Made by a program: the position numbers and the translations under genes. From the NCBI GenBank assembly GCA_964023205.1, contig OZ026847.1:3408819-3472818 (forward strand): a stretch of 64,000 bases of DNA, written 5' to 3'. Source of the stretch: Lutraria lutraria (Eukaryota > Mollusca > Bivalvia > Venerida > Mactridae). The notes below the pieces were generated by a model. That model saw only the letters and a program-made list of their open reading frames with translations, ran no database searches and was not told the DNA's origin. Positions within the stretch are counted from its first letter, which is position 1; every line of letters starts with the position of its first letter. Shown piece by piece: positions 10,214-20,760 of this stretch.

Positions 10214-10689
10214 CTGAAAATATATTTTTAAAAATCTGCTAATTTGATGTCTTTTCTAGCCAAAATTTGGTCATATTCCCAATTGAAAAAAAATATTTTT
10301 CCCCAAAACACAGACAAAATTCCCAATTGAAACTTCAATAAAAAATTATTTTTTTTTAATAAAAATCTAGGAAAACAAGAGATCTTTCACTGTAATTGAA
10401 ACTACCCATCATGGACAGTGATCGTGTTCAGTTAAACATATGTTCCCAAAATACTAAAAAAAAAACACCCATGAACGGAAATGAGATTTGAGCCCAGAGA
10501 CCATTCTCCAGTGTTTTCAAAAACTTGGGGCCAGGTGTCATTGAAGTTTGAAGAATATATGAGGCTGAAAATAAAAATAAGTTTATTTGGAGTGCTCCAA
10601 CCCAGAGTTTTAGCACTGGGTACAGTAGGTAGGTAGGTAAGTAGAGATAAAAAATTTTTATTATATAACAAAAGTAAACAAGAGGGCCA

Positions 10690-11283
10690 AGATGGCCCTT
10701 GGTCGCTCACCTGAGAACCAAGGCACTATAATTAATGACCAAATAATATAGTTTCCATCTCGTATAACCCATTTCTACGTAGATTTTGAGATCAAAACCA
10801 ACAAAGAAGGTATAATACTGTTAAACAAGTTAAATTTTCTAATCCAAGGGCCCATAACTCTTGAAGTTGTGGTCCGATTCCACCAATAACAAAACTTGTC
10901 CAAGACTGTAAGGTCATACACATTCATTCTAAATATGATAAGGATCGGTGTATAAATGAATGCGCTTGATTTTGAAAATTTGCTATATTTGAGTTTGTTT
11001 ACATATACAACAAACTCAAATATAGCAAATTTTCAAAGTCAAGGGCCCATAACCCTTGAAGTTCTGGTCCGATTCCGCCCATAATCAAACTTGTCCAAGA
11101 TCTTTTAGTTATACTCATTTACTAAAAATATTATTAGGATTGGTGAATAAATAAAGGCGCTAGAGTGTAAACAAGCTAAATATAGCAAATTTTGTTATTT
11201 AAGGGCCCATAACTCTAGAAGTTATTGTTCGATTTTGCCCATAATCCTAAAAGTTCACCTGATGAAAAAAGGTGAGCTAAAAA
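10690..11283 (+). repeat. 'gagggccaagatggccc' interspersed repeat with three internal modules
   Basis: It starts agagggccaagatggccctt and ggtcgctcacctga and ends ggtgagctaaaa, so GCTCACCT and AGGTGAGC form short inverted ends. Inside, the phrase aagggcccataac(t/c)c recurs three times (about 10848, 11041, 11201), each followed by gaagtt and gtccgattc or a relative. This is a repeat type I associate with bivalve genomes. Confidence 0.75.
10968..11040. repeat. Near-perfect 32 bp palindrome, 9 base loop
   Basis: The arms 10968-10999 and 11009-11040 are inverse copies with a single mismatch in the third position from the outside. It falls between the first two modules of the repeat 10690-11283 and could form a strong hairpin in RNA or single-stranded DNA. 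Confidence 0.9.
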
Positions 11284-11447
11284 AGAATGCCCCCCTCCCA
11301 AATTTTTTTTTTTTTTTTTTATTTATTTGCTAGGATTTTTGTGAGAAGGTAGGAGCACTCCAAACAAACTTATTTTTATTTTCAGCCTAACTTGTGGTTA
11401 CCTCTTAAAGACTGTAAGACATTATGGTAAATAATACGTAAACTTAC

Positions 11448-11653
11448 TGAATGAACATCATAACTGTCTTGTCCATTGTAGTGTCGCTCATAATTCATCT
11501 CATTATCATTTGTTGTTACATTGCTTTGTTTCATATAATAACCGTTGTCATAGCAACCATCGGGTACAGATGACCTTGACCTGTGACAATGCATTGAGTG
11601 AGTCTCAAGTCTTCTACGATAACTTTCAATAACTTCAATAAAATTGTTTTCCA
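11448..11653 (-). CDS. Candidate exon of minus-strand gene (second of three)
   Basis: A long pyrimidine tract and CAG (11656-11654 on -) precede a frame ENNFIEVIESYRRRLETHSM that continues with HCHRSRSSVPDG, YYMKQSNVTTNDNEMNYER and HYNGQDSYDVHS. It ends at TCA/GTAAGT, a strong donor, in phase 0. It needs one base from the previous exon; 15000-15148 ends with exactly one spare base (A), giving ATG/Met at the junction. Composition is polar with many Asn, Tyr and Ser and no transmembrane segment. I recognise no family. Confidence 0.65.
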
Positions 11654-11779
11654 CTGAAAAAAAAAAGAGCAAGTTATAGCTGCCTTTATGTCATTGTAGT
11701 TTATGCCTTGATCTTGCTCCTGAAAATAACAAGAGTATAAAAGAACAAAGCTCTAATATATCTGATCTCATTTAATGAT

Positions 11780-12000
11780 AGTCAACCCTCCTTTTATGGC
11801 AAATTTGGGGCAGATTTTTGCCCCATTCCCCAAGCTGAATAGTATGTTCTTTTCCCTAAATTTGAAAAGAAATTCACCTTTTTACTCTGTGCTTGTTAAC
11901 TTAATAATTTTTTTTCCCCAATTTGCCTATTTTTGATGCAAAATTCCGCTCAAAAAAGGCAATGCAACCCTTCCCCAAAACCTTAAAAAAAGGGCTGATG
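11780..12000. repeat. Probable hAT-like MITE relative
   Basis: It contains the ttttcccc, ccccaatttg and aaaaaaagggct blocks typical of the MITE relatives in this window, but ends and target duplication are not clear. Confidence 0.4.
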
Positions 12001-12384
12001 GTGTATGCATGACTTAGTGATGTTCTTATCCCCTTGAATCTTATGATTATAACCACACTGTTTAAAAATGTTTGTTTTTCATTACAAAATAGGTTATTAA
12101 AGTAGAGATTTTTCTTTGGAGTTTCTTATTGTTCATGAAAGTGTGTGGAAAGGTAAATAATTGAGAAAGTGAATGTATTCTTTGCTCAGACCGAATAAGA
12201 AGTCTAGGGTCACCGGGGGAATTTAATAAGGGTCAGTCAGGAAACCAAAAACAAACATTTGTTTCTACTCGGCCTAAGAATAGTTAACCCATATATGTAG
12301 TATTCATGGTTGAACTTTTAAAACAATATTCCCAGTTAAGTATTTAAATAATTTCATATCTCGTTTCCTTTATATTATTTTTGG

Positions 12385-12575
12385 GAAACTGAGCAATTGT
12401 TCAGCTTTCCAAAGCTGTCACTCGCTTGGCTTGCATGAATTTTGATGCAGGCCAAAGTACTATGTTTATCAACATCTGCCATGCTAAACTATATAGATCT
12501 CATTCCATATTGCAGTGCAAAGCAAATTAAGTTCAGTTTCCATGAGTACTTTCAGTACCTTGACTTCCACACACT
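12385..12575 (+). repeat. Interspersed repeat S1, full-length copy
   Basis: This is the most complete + copy: ttgttcagctttccaaagct, then cgcttggcttgcatgaattt, then acatctgccatgctaaact, then the terminal ccatgagtactttcagtacc. Confidence 0.65.
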
Positions 12576-12896
12576 TTTAAGCCATTATTTATTATCTGAG
12601 CAATTAAAGACTTACTGATTCTGACAGGGTTCTGTTAGACATTTGGTATTTAGGTTAATTATAATCTCCTCTCATCTTTTTTAGAACTCATTTTCAAAAC
12701 AGTTGTTTCTGTGGTTATTTATGTTAAGAAGGTGATTATTAGCACATGTCAGACTATGGCTTATCAACAGCCTAGTGAAAATATTTCTACATGCTGTTTG
12801 TGAAAGTTTCGTCTATGGAAAATTTCATTAATTTTATGCAATAACTTAACAATAGTAAATGAAGAGCTGGGTCAGAGAATTTTAACTGTTTTTATA

Positions 12897-12957
12897 ACTC
12901 GTCTGAAATCATTTCTATGTATATGCAAAATATACATAGAAATGATTTCAGACGAGT
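12897..12957. repeat. Perfect 28 bp palindrome, 5 base loop
   Basis: The arms 12897-12924 and 12930-12957 are exact inverse copies around GCAAA. They are not part of any repeat family I could identify here. The RNA would fold as a 28 bp hairpin, longer in the stem and shorter in the loop than a typical animal microRNA precursor. Confidence 0.95.
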
Positions 12958-13137
12958 GTATCAGACTAGCTAAGCATTTACTTTTTATGGAGATTTTGCC
13001 AAATAATCTGCTTACTGATAACATTACAATTGAATAAAAAAAGTATAACAAATAAAATACTGACTTAATGAAATTTAATGAATAATCAAAAAATACAAAA
13101 AAGTCTACAACATGTCATGATGTCTATGTCAACATGG

Positions 13138-13350
13138 CCTTTTTTCCTTTTATAACAGAGGCCGAAATTCAGTGACATTCCAATTGCAAAAAGACTTTTT
13201 TTGCTGTTTGTGGACTTCTTTAATTTCTTTTCAATTGGAAATGTAACTCCAATTGGGGAAAAATGAAGCATTTTTAGGGGAAAATATAACTTTTTGGGGC
13301 TTATAATGGGAAACAGCCAGTATAAGGCTGTAAAATATATGAAAAAATCC
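13138..13350 (-). mobile_element. Chimeric hAT-like MITE
   Basis: The left 60 bases read ggccttttttccttttataac and agaggccgaaattcag as in 7123-7335. The right part, on -, reads cagggattttttcatatatt, then acagccttatactggc as in 8493-8837. It looks like a recombinant or nested pair of two MITE subfamilies. The open frames here (13086-13436) are not genes. Confidence 0.55.
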
Positions 13351-13663
13351 CTGGGCTTTAAACCCCATGTAAAAAGCTCTGGACAAATATTTTGAAACAC
13401 TTGAATAAAACAACCCTTAGAATACATTGGGAACATTTTGCAAAAAGATTTACTCTAGCATAAGTGACCTTGAATATGAAATAGAAATATTTTGACAACA
13501 CACCAGACTCATACTATAAGATTACTTCGAATAAATTCAGAAATTTGTCAGGAAGTTATTACACAATTTGTCAGGATTAGTTCCCTCTCTAATTAAGTGC
13601 AAAATTAATCAAATTCAGGTTTTCACAGAACAAGACTAACATGAGACTTTTTTATTATGTTAA

Positions 13664-14063
13664 CAGCTAATCTAACCTGTGAAAAAAGGCAACCCTTGCG
13701 AAAGACAAACTGTGACCTTTATAGACAGGTGGCCCCTATTCTGAGCTCATTTGTTCTAAATAATTGAATTACGGTTTTTTTTTACCTTCTATAACAGTGG
13801 CCTATTAAAGGCCTCTTCTCAGTTGAAAATTTCTTTAAAATCATGCAGTTTTCCCAAAAATCCAAACTTACACCAGCCATTTTATTTCCCAAATCAGCAA
13901 TTTTAGCAATAATTCTTCCAAAAATCAACAGGCTAAGTCCTCTTCCCAATGAAGAGAGAAAAAACGCTGAATTATATAAGAATTGTGACAGTGTTTAAAA
14001 GAATGGCCCTTATTCACACAGTGGCCTTTATTCGGAGGTGGCTACTTAAACAAGGTTTGACTG
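13664..14063 (-). mobile_element. TA-type MITE family A, split by an insertion
   Basis: The two halves (13664-13764 and about 13975-14063) together match family A: aacctgtg, ggcaaccc, gacctttat, then ttcggaggtggc and ggtttgactg. Between them sits the 196 bp MITE 13772-13967. This dates the hAT-like insertion as younger than the family A copy. Confidence 0.75.
13772..13967 (+). mobile_element. hAT-like MITE nested in family A
   Basis: TGAATTA flanks it on both sides (13765-13771, 13968-13974), a 7-8 bp duplication consistent with hAT. The ends are cggttttttttt and gaaaaaacgc. The body closely matches 5714-5911. Confidence 0.8.
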
Positions 14064-14344
14064 CATATCTATGCTCAATTGAAATATGTGAGTTTTGAGT
14101 AATGATTTCACATGGATAAATTGATATCCCATGTTTTAGGGAGCATAAATAATCACAATTCTCAGTAAAGTTGAGATAACTATATTTTGAGACATACAAA
14201 CTGATCCTAATGTAAAGCTTTTATCATAATTTTGGAGTCTTGCAGACTGAGGAAATTCACAGAATATTTATGCAAGCATTCATGTTAAGGCCTACAAAAA
14301 ATGGTTTGTTTCTGGTTACACGTCATATCCTAATTTTTCCTCCC

Positions 14345-14735
14345 AGCCTTAGACTTTTCAGGCTGAAAATAAAAAAAATCTTTTTTTGTAGAGCTCCGAC
14401 CAACTCATCAAAATGGCCACTACTTATCTTTTTTTTTAGGTTTTCAAATTAATCTTTTTTTTGTTATATCTGTCCACATCTATTTATTTAAAAAGTACTT
14501 TCTGTTTTTAAACCATACCAGAATACATGGCCTTTATCCAGTACAAACTGGTTGTTCATCATATTTTTTTCTGTCTTATTACATGTTGAATACAGAGCAG
14601 CTACATGAAAACATTGTGTAATATTGTGTTATTTCAAAATTGCCAATTATTTTATCAATGCAATTTCAGAAAAAAAAAATACTTACCTACCTACCCACCT
14701 CTGGAAATTAGGGTCAGAGCACTACAAACAAACAA
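14345..14735 (+). mobile_element. Degenerate relative of element 10563-11387
   Basis: It starts caggctgaaaataaaaaaaa and has gagctccgacc; near 14715 it has agagcactacaaacaaac, matching the other end up to the point where the MITE at 14736 is inserted. The middle is AT-rich and unremarkable. Confidence 0.45.
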
Positions 14736-14940
14736 CAGGGCCTTTTTTCCAAAAATTGGGAAGGGTTCTTAGCCTTTCATTTTGAGAAATACAAGCGTGC
14801 TATTTGGCCAAATTTTTAGAAGGTTAAAATAGCATTGTATTTTGGGGAGTTTCGTGCCTCAAATTTGGGGGAAAAAAGCATTTTTGTAATTGGGAAGTCA
14901 CCGAATTCCAGCCTCTGTTATAGAAGGAAATAAAGCCCTG
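14736..14940 (-). mobile_element. hAT-like MITE with CAGGGCC ends
   Basis: CAGGGCCTTTTTTCC begins it and GGAAATAAAGCCCTG ends it. AACAA flanks both ends directly (14731-14735, 14941-14945). It is an inverted copy of the family at 7123-7335. It ends 60 bases from the candidate exon 15000-15148. Confidence 0.75.
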
Positions 14941-14999
14941 AACAATATTTTAGTGATGACTTTTTAGGTTGAGGAACGGTACATGAACTGTCCATACAC

Positions 15000-15148
15000 T
15001 TTCAAGAATAAACAAAAAATAATCAAAAAATCTTTTTTGCTGAACTGAATATTTCCTGCTCTCATCAGGATCCTCTATTATACTGACTGATGTATAATTG
15101 CCACAGGAAGAGTAAGTGAGCCTGCTGCTTTTGTCTGTGAACATAACA
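15000..15148 (-). CDS. Candidate exon of minus-strand gene (first of three)
   Basis: On - an acceptor (aacttatcag) is followed after one base by VMFTDKSSRLTYSSCGNYTS, then VSIIEDPDESRKYSVQQKR. Open reading continues to a stop at 14950. The proposed donor is the weak GAAA/GTGTAT at 15000/14999; it leaves one base that completes a codon with exon 11448-11653. An alternative is that this is a terminal exon ending SHH at 14950. The first coding exon was not found upstream. No known family recognised. Confidence 0.5.
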
Positions 15149-15333
15149 CTGATAAGTTACATACAACCCAGTTAGAGGCACACCAATGCCATTAAAAAAC
15201 CTCTTATAATCATTGACTTAGTTCTAACTAAAACTATTTTCTCTCTTACATTTACTATCACATTTTTATGCCATAAAATTTCAGCTTGAGATCTGCTTCA
15301 CATGTTCTCAGCTGTTAGTACTATTAAAAAGTT

Positions 15334-15510
15334 CAGTGATTTTTTTCGTATATTTTACAGCCTTATAAAGGCTGTTTCCTCAAGCCGAAAAGTGATATAT
15401 TTTCCCTTAAAAAATGCTATATTTTCCCCCCAAAATAAGAGTCATATTTCCCACTAAAAAGAAATTTTCCCCTTCAGAAAGTCACAGGTAGTTTTTTGAA
15501 AATTCCGAGT
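15334..15510 (+). mobile_element. MITE with CAGTGATTT ends
   Basis: This is the compact copy of the family at 8493-8837: CAGTGATTTTTTTCG, then tattttacagccttataaag, tttcccc tracts and cacaggtagttttttgaaaa, ending near gagtcagta. Confidence 0.6.
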
Positions 15511-15731
15511 CAGTATTTAGCATTCAGTGCTATTCTTTGATTTTTATGGTTCTGAATTGACTTTATTTTAAAAAAACATAGAATATTAATCAGTAATCAA
15601 GAACTTGATATATATTAACTCTGTCAGCTTTCAATGTATAATAACACTAATAATATAATGCAGTCACACCTTGATGTTCTTATATAGCCAAAGTATGTAC
15701 CCTTCCCCAGCAAAAATGTCCAGAATTATAG

Positions 15732-15954
15732 TTCAAGAAATTTCCAGAAAAATTCTTGTCTTTTTTCTCAAGAACTGGTCTTCTTGTGCGCTAATAAGAA
15801 AGGGTCAAGAATAATTATTGAAATGTTAAATGACAATTTAAGAAGAATAAGACTTTGTTAGAAGTGTTCTTGAATATGTATGTTCAATAAATGTTCTTGA
15901 AAATCTTACGAAAATCTAAAAAAATTCAAGAAAAGATCTTGATGTGTTCAAGAA
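15732..15954. repeat. Cluster of TTCNNGAA dyads
   Basis: Six perfect TTCNNGAA sites lie at 15732, 15742, 15867, 15894, 15925 and 15947, with more near-matches to 16045. The motif is the core of heat-shock elements. The same TTCTTGAA/TTCATGAA words cluster at 24520-24600, 48230-48290 and less densely at 16790-16850, 47960-47990, 18040-18180 and 51975-51995, so a repeat family is the simpler explanation. Confidence 0.5.
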
Positions 15955-16099
15955 AGTCCTGTAATGTTCTTGTACATGGCAAATTTCAACAATGAAGAAC
16001 TATGCAAGAACTGGACTTAATACTTAATACTGTTTAATACTGTTCTTGGTCCCAGATTTAAATGCTGTCATGCAGCAAAGGCAATTACGATACTATCAG

Positions 16100-16310
16100 A
16101 GATTTTTCATCTAACAGAGACCTAAAATAGGCCTCTAAAAAATCCCAACTGAACATTTCTTTAAAATCTTGCAGTTTTCCCAGAAATCCAAACTTACGCT
16201 AGCTATTTTATTTCCAAAATTCAACAATTTTAGCAATAATTTTTCCCAAAATCAACAGATTAAGGCCTATTCCCAACCACAGGTCCCAACGAAGAGAAAA
16301 ACACACTGAC
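16100..16310 (+). mobile_element. hAT-like MITE, 'ataacag' subfamily, diverged
   Basis: It matches 5714-5911 and 13772-13967 in gcagttttcccagaaatcc, tttagcaataattttt and aaaatcaacag, with ends cagagatttttc and gaaaaacacactg. Confidence 0.65.
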
Positions 16311-16585
16311 TATCAGAATTAAGAAAAGGTCTTCATTCCAGCTTACCCCACCCACTTCATTTCATCATAATTATCTTTTAAATACGTAGCTGTCACTTTA
16401 GGTTTTCAGCTGTAAATCATTAATCTATATAAGAACTTAATTACCAGTACACTTACCAGTTTATTAGCATCATTGTTTTAGCAGTGTTTTCATTTTCATT
16501 ATATAGCCACACTTCATTTGGTTACAGTCAGCCATTTTGAATTTACACCATGTGACCTATGATGTCATCAAACGTATGACATCAT

Positions 16586-16671
16586 CATATCGAGGGCTCA
16601 GCGCAACACTGTCGTAACTTTTACTTATTTCAATATGAGTTACTACACTGTTGCGTTGAACTCTCGATATG
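16586..16671. repeat. 86 bp imperfect palindrome
   Basis: The left arm CATATCGAGGGCTCAGCGCA and its continuation pair with the right arm ending TTGCGTTGAACTCTCGATATG, with a few mismatches around an AT-rich loop. It is probably a very small MITE. Confidence 0.7.
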
Positions 16672-17038
16672 TTATTATAATATAGGCCTATTTGAGAATG
16701 ATTAAAAATTGTTTAAATGATAACTCAATAACTTCGTATTTACTGTAGATCTATACCTATTTGGCTATTTCATAAACATATGAGAAATTCAAACCAGTTC
16801 ATGAAAAGTTTCATGATTTTCAGAATAAATATTTGTTCTTGAAAAAAAATCAACAGTAATAAACATAATTATAGCTAGCTAGATTCTAATTATTATATAT
16901 ATCGAGATCTCAGGTTAGATTTCTTACTTAAGATTTGTTCGTGACTGACAATTGTAGCGTTGGGACCAGTGCTAGTCGTGTGATCATTTAAATCAGTTTA
17001 GCCTAAATCTTTTAGTACAGTCTGACCTAAGTCAGAAA

Positions 17039-17120
17039 ACCGGAAGTGGCCATCGCAACTGTTATTTTGGATATATTCATTTAATCAAGGATTATTAGTG
17101 ATTTATTTTATCCTGTAAGT
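17039..17120 (+). promoter_or_regulatory. Possible promoter with ETS site and noncoding first exon
   Basis: ACCGGAAGTG (17039-17048) is a consensus ETS-family site, directly followed by GCCATCGC. A strong splice donor, CCT/GTAAGT, lies at 17114/17115. Such ETS sites often mark TATA-less or bidirectional promoters. The minus-strand exons begin 1.9 kb to the left, so a divergent promoter is possible. No ATG exon is visible on either side. Confidence 0.3.
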
Positions 17121-17448
17121 ACCTATTAAATTGTTTTCTAGCAATTGAAATCGTTAAACATAGTTGACACGTTTGTTTTCATTAGAATTTACGTATAGAA
17201 CGCTTTTAGATTGGACTTGTCAATTGTATTTTTAAACATGGGTAAGTCAGGTTGACTGATTCTGTTATTTTAGTATTTTTAGTTATAATACATTGATTTG
17301 CACTGTTTAATGTTTCTTTTCTTATCAGACGTTAATTTTGTTCGTAAGACATCATTTGTGGAATGACTGTTGAAATCTGGGACCGAAATTAGGGATTTTC
17401 TATTTACCTGAAATACCGGAGTTGTTTTGGACTCTTCCGTTAACGGGG

Positions 17449-17509
17449 TTATAAAAGCAAGTGTTGTTGTGCTTTCAATAAGATCTGGTTTGGCTTTCGA
17501 AAGGTAAAG
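17449..17509 (+). promoter_or_regulatory. Possible TATA promoter and first-exon donor
   Basis: TTATAAAAG (17449-17457) is a good TATA box, and a donor AAG/GTAAAG falls at 17503/17504, about 50 bases downstream, as for a very short first exon. No downstream exon was identified with confidence; the open frame 17605-17934 lies beyond it but has no recognisable content. Confidence 0.25.
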
Positions 17510-19640
17510 ACCTCCGTTGTAACTGTGTATTATATATATTTATCGCAGAACAGTAATAAGTATCTTGACCTTCTGCTTACGAATACTATGGCCACAAGCA
17601 TAGTTTGTGGTATAGGAAAGTAGCAGAAACTCGTGCTTATTGGGTGGTTGAGTCTCTCGTGCGCGGAGCACTGCACCTCAAACTTAGTTTGTTGTGCTTT
17701 GTGAAACCACGAGAAAGAGCTACCCAGCATTGTTCTGTGGTATTATATTGGCGTAGCACAGAGATAGTAACAAAGGTTGATTTGTTACGGATACATAATT
17801 TCGTGTCATCGTCTGTATGGCTGATAAGTTCTGAGTTGAAATTGAAGCAATATTTTTTGATATATCGGTTTAAGAAACCATTGTTTATAGTGATTGTTAT
17901 AAATTGTTCATTTTGCATCTTGATCAACCATTAGTTGTTTTTACGAATCAGTTTGGCTAAGTAGCCTGAGGAAAATTATATATTGTCCCACGGTTGTATT
18001 GATTGAGTATACCCTTGCACGTTACACAATTAAGTTTTTAATTAATGAATGGTCAAGAACAGTTCTAGAAATGATGTAAACTCTTGAACTTCGGCATGTC
18101 CATTTTAAGTTTATCTACAGAACAGTCCTAGAACTGTATTCAGTGTTCATGGACAGTCCAAGAACTCAAGAACATAATTATAGTCGCAGAGGTTCAGGGA
18201 AGAGTAAACTTAAAGACATAAAATAGTGGTAGATTTACGTTCAAGGATAACATGCTTGAATTATATAACTGTTATTTGTAGCCTACAATCTTTATAGCAA
18301 ACTAATTTGACATTTTTATGGATGTAAAAGGATTAAAATTTCCTTTACATGTCCATTTTACTCACGGTTCACAGGACCTTTACCAAATTCAGACGGACTT
18401 CAATAGCCTATGTATGATGGTCCAGTGAGTTCAAGGTATGATGGACCAGTGGTCCAGTGAGTTATTCTCAGTTAGACCAATCGTTCGATTCTATTCAGTA
18501 CAAACCTCACAGACAGTATTAACATATTTGATTCAGACATTTTTATTTTTTATGATTGATAATCATAGTTGTCTTCTTAGAAATTGATATGGATCTTGAA
18601 AGGTTAATTGGTGTCTGGAGTTAAATGACTGCCTGTAACTGACTGTTTTTTTTTCTCATGAAAACATTAATGCAGAAAATGGAAATACTAGCATCGCCGA
18701 GCCATTCATTAAGACGTAGACATTACGTAAATCTGAATCTAAATCGAAGCAATTTTCTCCTGAGATTATAAGCTTACTTGGCAGATTGACAAGTCTCTAG
18801 AATTCCACTGACTCTATAATGATTGAATATATTCGACACTACTTTATAGCCAGGATAGGAAGTCATCCCACATGAGCCCAAGACGCGAATACGATATCAA
18901 AATGAGACGTTTTTCCATTGGCGACGCATGAGTGCCAGCATTCGTGTCAGACATAAGGATTAAATTACATTTTGTATTATGTTTAATTGCTTTCAAAGTC
19001 GTAGGATATAAAACTGTTACATTATAGCACCATCTTCTAATAGGTTACAGTGTCTAGAGCATTATTTATACTTATATAATATTATAATTATATATTTGCC
19101 TTTTATATAAATAGCGAAATATTCAGCATATCATATGATATGTTCAATCAAAACTCGGAAATATCAAATGTGTATGTGCCATGTTAGACCGGAAAAAGAT
19201 CCAATGAATCGTTTTCCGATTATCTAACCGACCACTTTATTTCTTGGCTCCGATATAGCATATCCATAGTAGGAAATTATTGGGGAAGAATAACATCCCA
19301 AAATTGCGGCAGGTATGTTTAAAAAAGAGATTTAGAAAAGTTTTCCTACCTACCTACATACCTACCTATCTACTCTATTATCTTTCTACGTAACCCTAAA
19401 CATTAATACCCTCGTCTTTCCTTACCATATTTGGTAGGGAAGTAGGCATTGTTCTTGTCTAAGAATGCTGGCGCAATTGGACAATTTTAATAATTTCTGA
19501 ACGAGTCAATGATTTTGTGGGGAATTAAGTGCACTGTAAATTGGTAAACAATATAGATAGGCCTACCACAATTTCATAATCATTATTATCACTTGTTCGT
19601 GTTTATGTGGTTAAAATCTAATACGTCATATGACTATAAA
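17510..19640. other. No supported gene
   Basis: Open frames exist on both strands at 17530-17934, but neither has family resemblance or paired splice sites. 18040-18180 is rich in TTCTTGAA-like words. 19345-19375 is a short CCTA/CTAC simple repeat. Confidence 0.45.
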
Positions 19641-19644
19641 ACAT

Positions 19645-20760
19645 TACAAGCTAGCAATGGGTGTACATGAACATACATCCATGCAGTTGATCGTGGAAAG
19701 CCAGCAATGTGTGTACTGGACTATACATTCATTCAGATGACTGTGGAAAGCCAGCAATGGGTGTACATGAACATACATCGATGCAGTTGACAGTGGAAAG
19801 CCAGCAATGTGTGTACATGAACATACATCCATGCAGTTGACAGTGGAAAGCCAGCAATGTGTGTACATGAACATAGTACATCCATGCAGTTGACAGTGGA
19901 AAGCCAGCAATGTGTGTACATGAACATACATCCATGCAGTTGACAGTGGAAAGCCAGCAATGTGTGTACATGAACATACATCCATGCAGTTGACAGTGGA
20001 AAGCCAGCAATGTGTGTACATGAACATAGTACATCCATGCAGTTGACAGTGGAAAGCCAGCAATGTGTGTACATGAACATACATCCATGCAGTTGACAGT
20101 GGAAAGCCAGCAATGTGTGTACATGAACATACATTCATTCAGATGACTGTGGAAAGCCAGCAATGGGTGTACATGAATATACATCCATGCAGTTGACAGT
20201 GGAAAGCCAGCAATGGGTGTACATGAACATACATTCATGCAGATGACGATGGAAAGCCAGCAATGTGTGTACATGAACATACATCCATGCAGTTGACAGT
20301 GGAAAGCCAGCAATGTGTGTACATGAACATACATCCATGCAGTTGACAGTGGAAAGCCAGCAATGTGTGTACATGAACATACATTCATGCAGATGACGAT
20401 GGAAAGCCAGCAATGGGTGTACTGGACCATACATTCATGCAGATGACGATGGAAAGCCAGCAATGTGTGTACATGAACATAGTACATCCATGCAGTTGAC
20501 GGTGTAAAGCCAGCAATGGGTGTACATGAACATACATCCATGCAGTTGACGGTGGAAAGCCAGCAATGGGTGTACATGAACATACATACATGCAGTTGAC
20601 GGTGGAAAGCCAGTAATGGGTGTACTGGACCATACATTCATGCAGATGACGATGGAAAGCCAGCAATGGGTGTACATGAACATACATCCATGCAGTTGAT
20701 GGTGGAAAGCCAGTAATGGGTGTACATGAACATACATCCATGCAGTTGACGGAGGAAAGC
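19645..20760. repeat. 50 bp tandem array, about 22 copies
   Basis: The unit contains ggaaagccagcaatgtgtgt, acatgaacatacatccatg and cagttgacagt. Spacing is 50 bp; three units carry an extra GTA, making 53. Variants differ at a few sites (acagtg/acgatg/acggtg; tccatg/tcatg). On - none of the three frames meets a stop, which yields open frames up to 302 codons; because 50 is not a multiple of three the same protein segment recurs only every 150 bp. I regard these as artefacts of the unit sequence. Confidence 0.95.

Larger units (their letters stand above)
10563..11387. mobile_element. Composite element with 34 bp inverted ends
   Basis: The left end (ggctgaaaataaaaataagt, 10563 on) and right end (same sequence inverted, to 11387) form an inverted repeat with one mismatch, extending to ggagtgct. 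The bivalve-type element 10690-11283 lies inside. It sits in the intron between the exons at 9949-10213 and 11448-11653. A related single end is at 14355-14400. Confidence 0.7.

Noticed and set aside
13086..13436. 116-codon minus-strand frame
   Set aside because: Built from two MITE subfamilies; repeats of it elsewhere are not open.
17605..17934. Overlapping 109 and 96 codon frames on + and -
   Set aside because: No family resemblance, no paired splice sites and no way to choose a strand; kept only as a remark on the surrounding region.
19729..20637. 302-codon minus-strand open frame
   Set aside because: It is the 50 bp tandem array read through; all three minus frames are open because the unit happens to lack stops, and the unit length is not a multiple of three.
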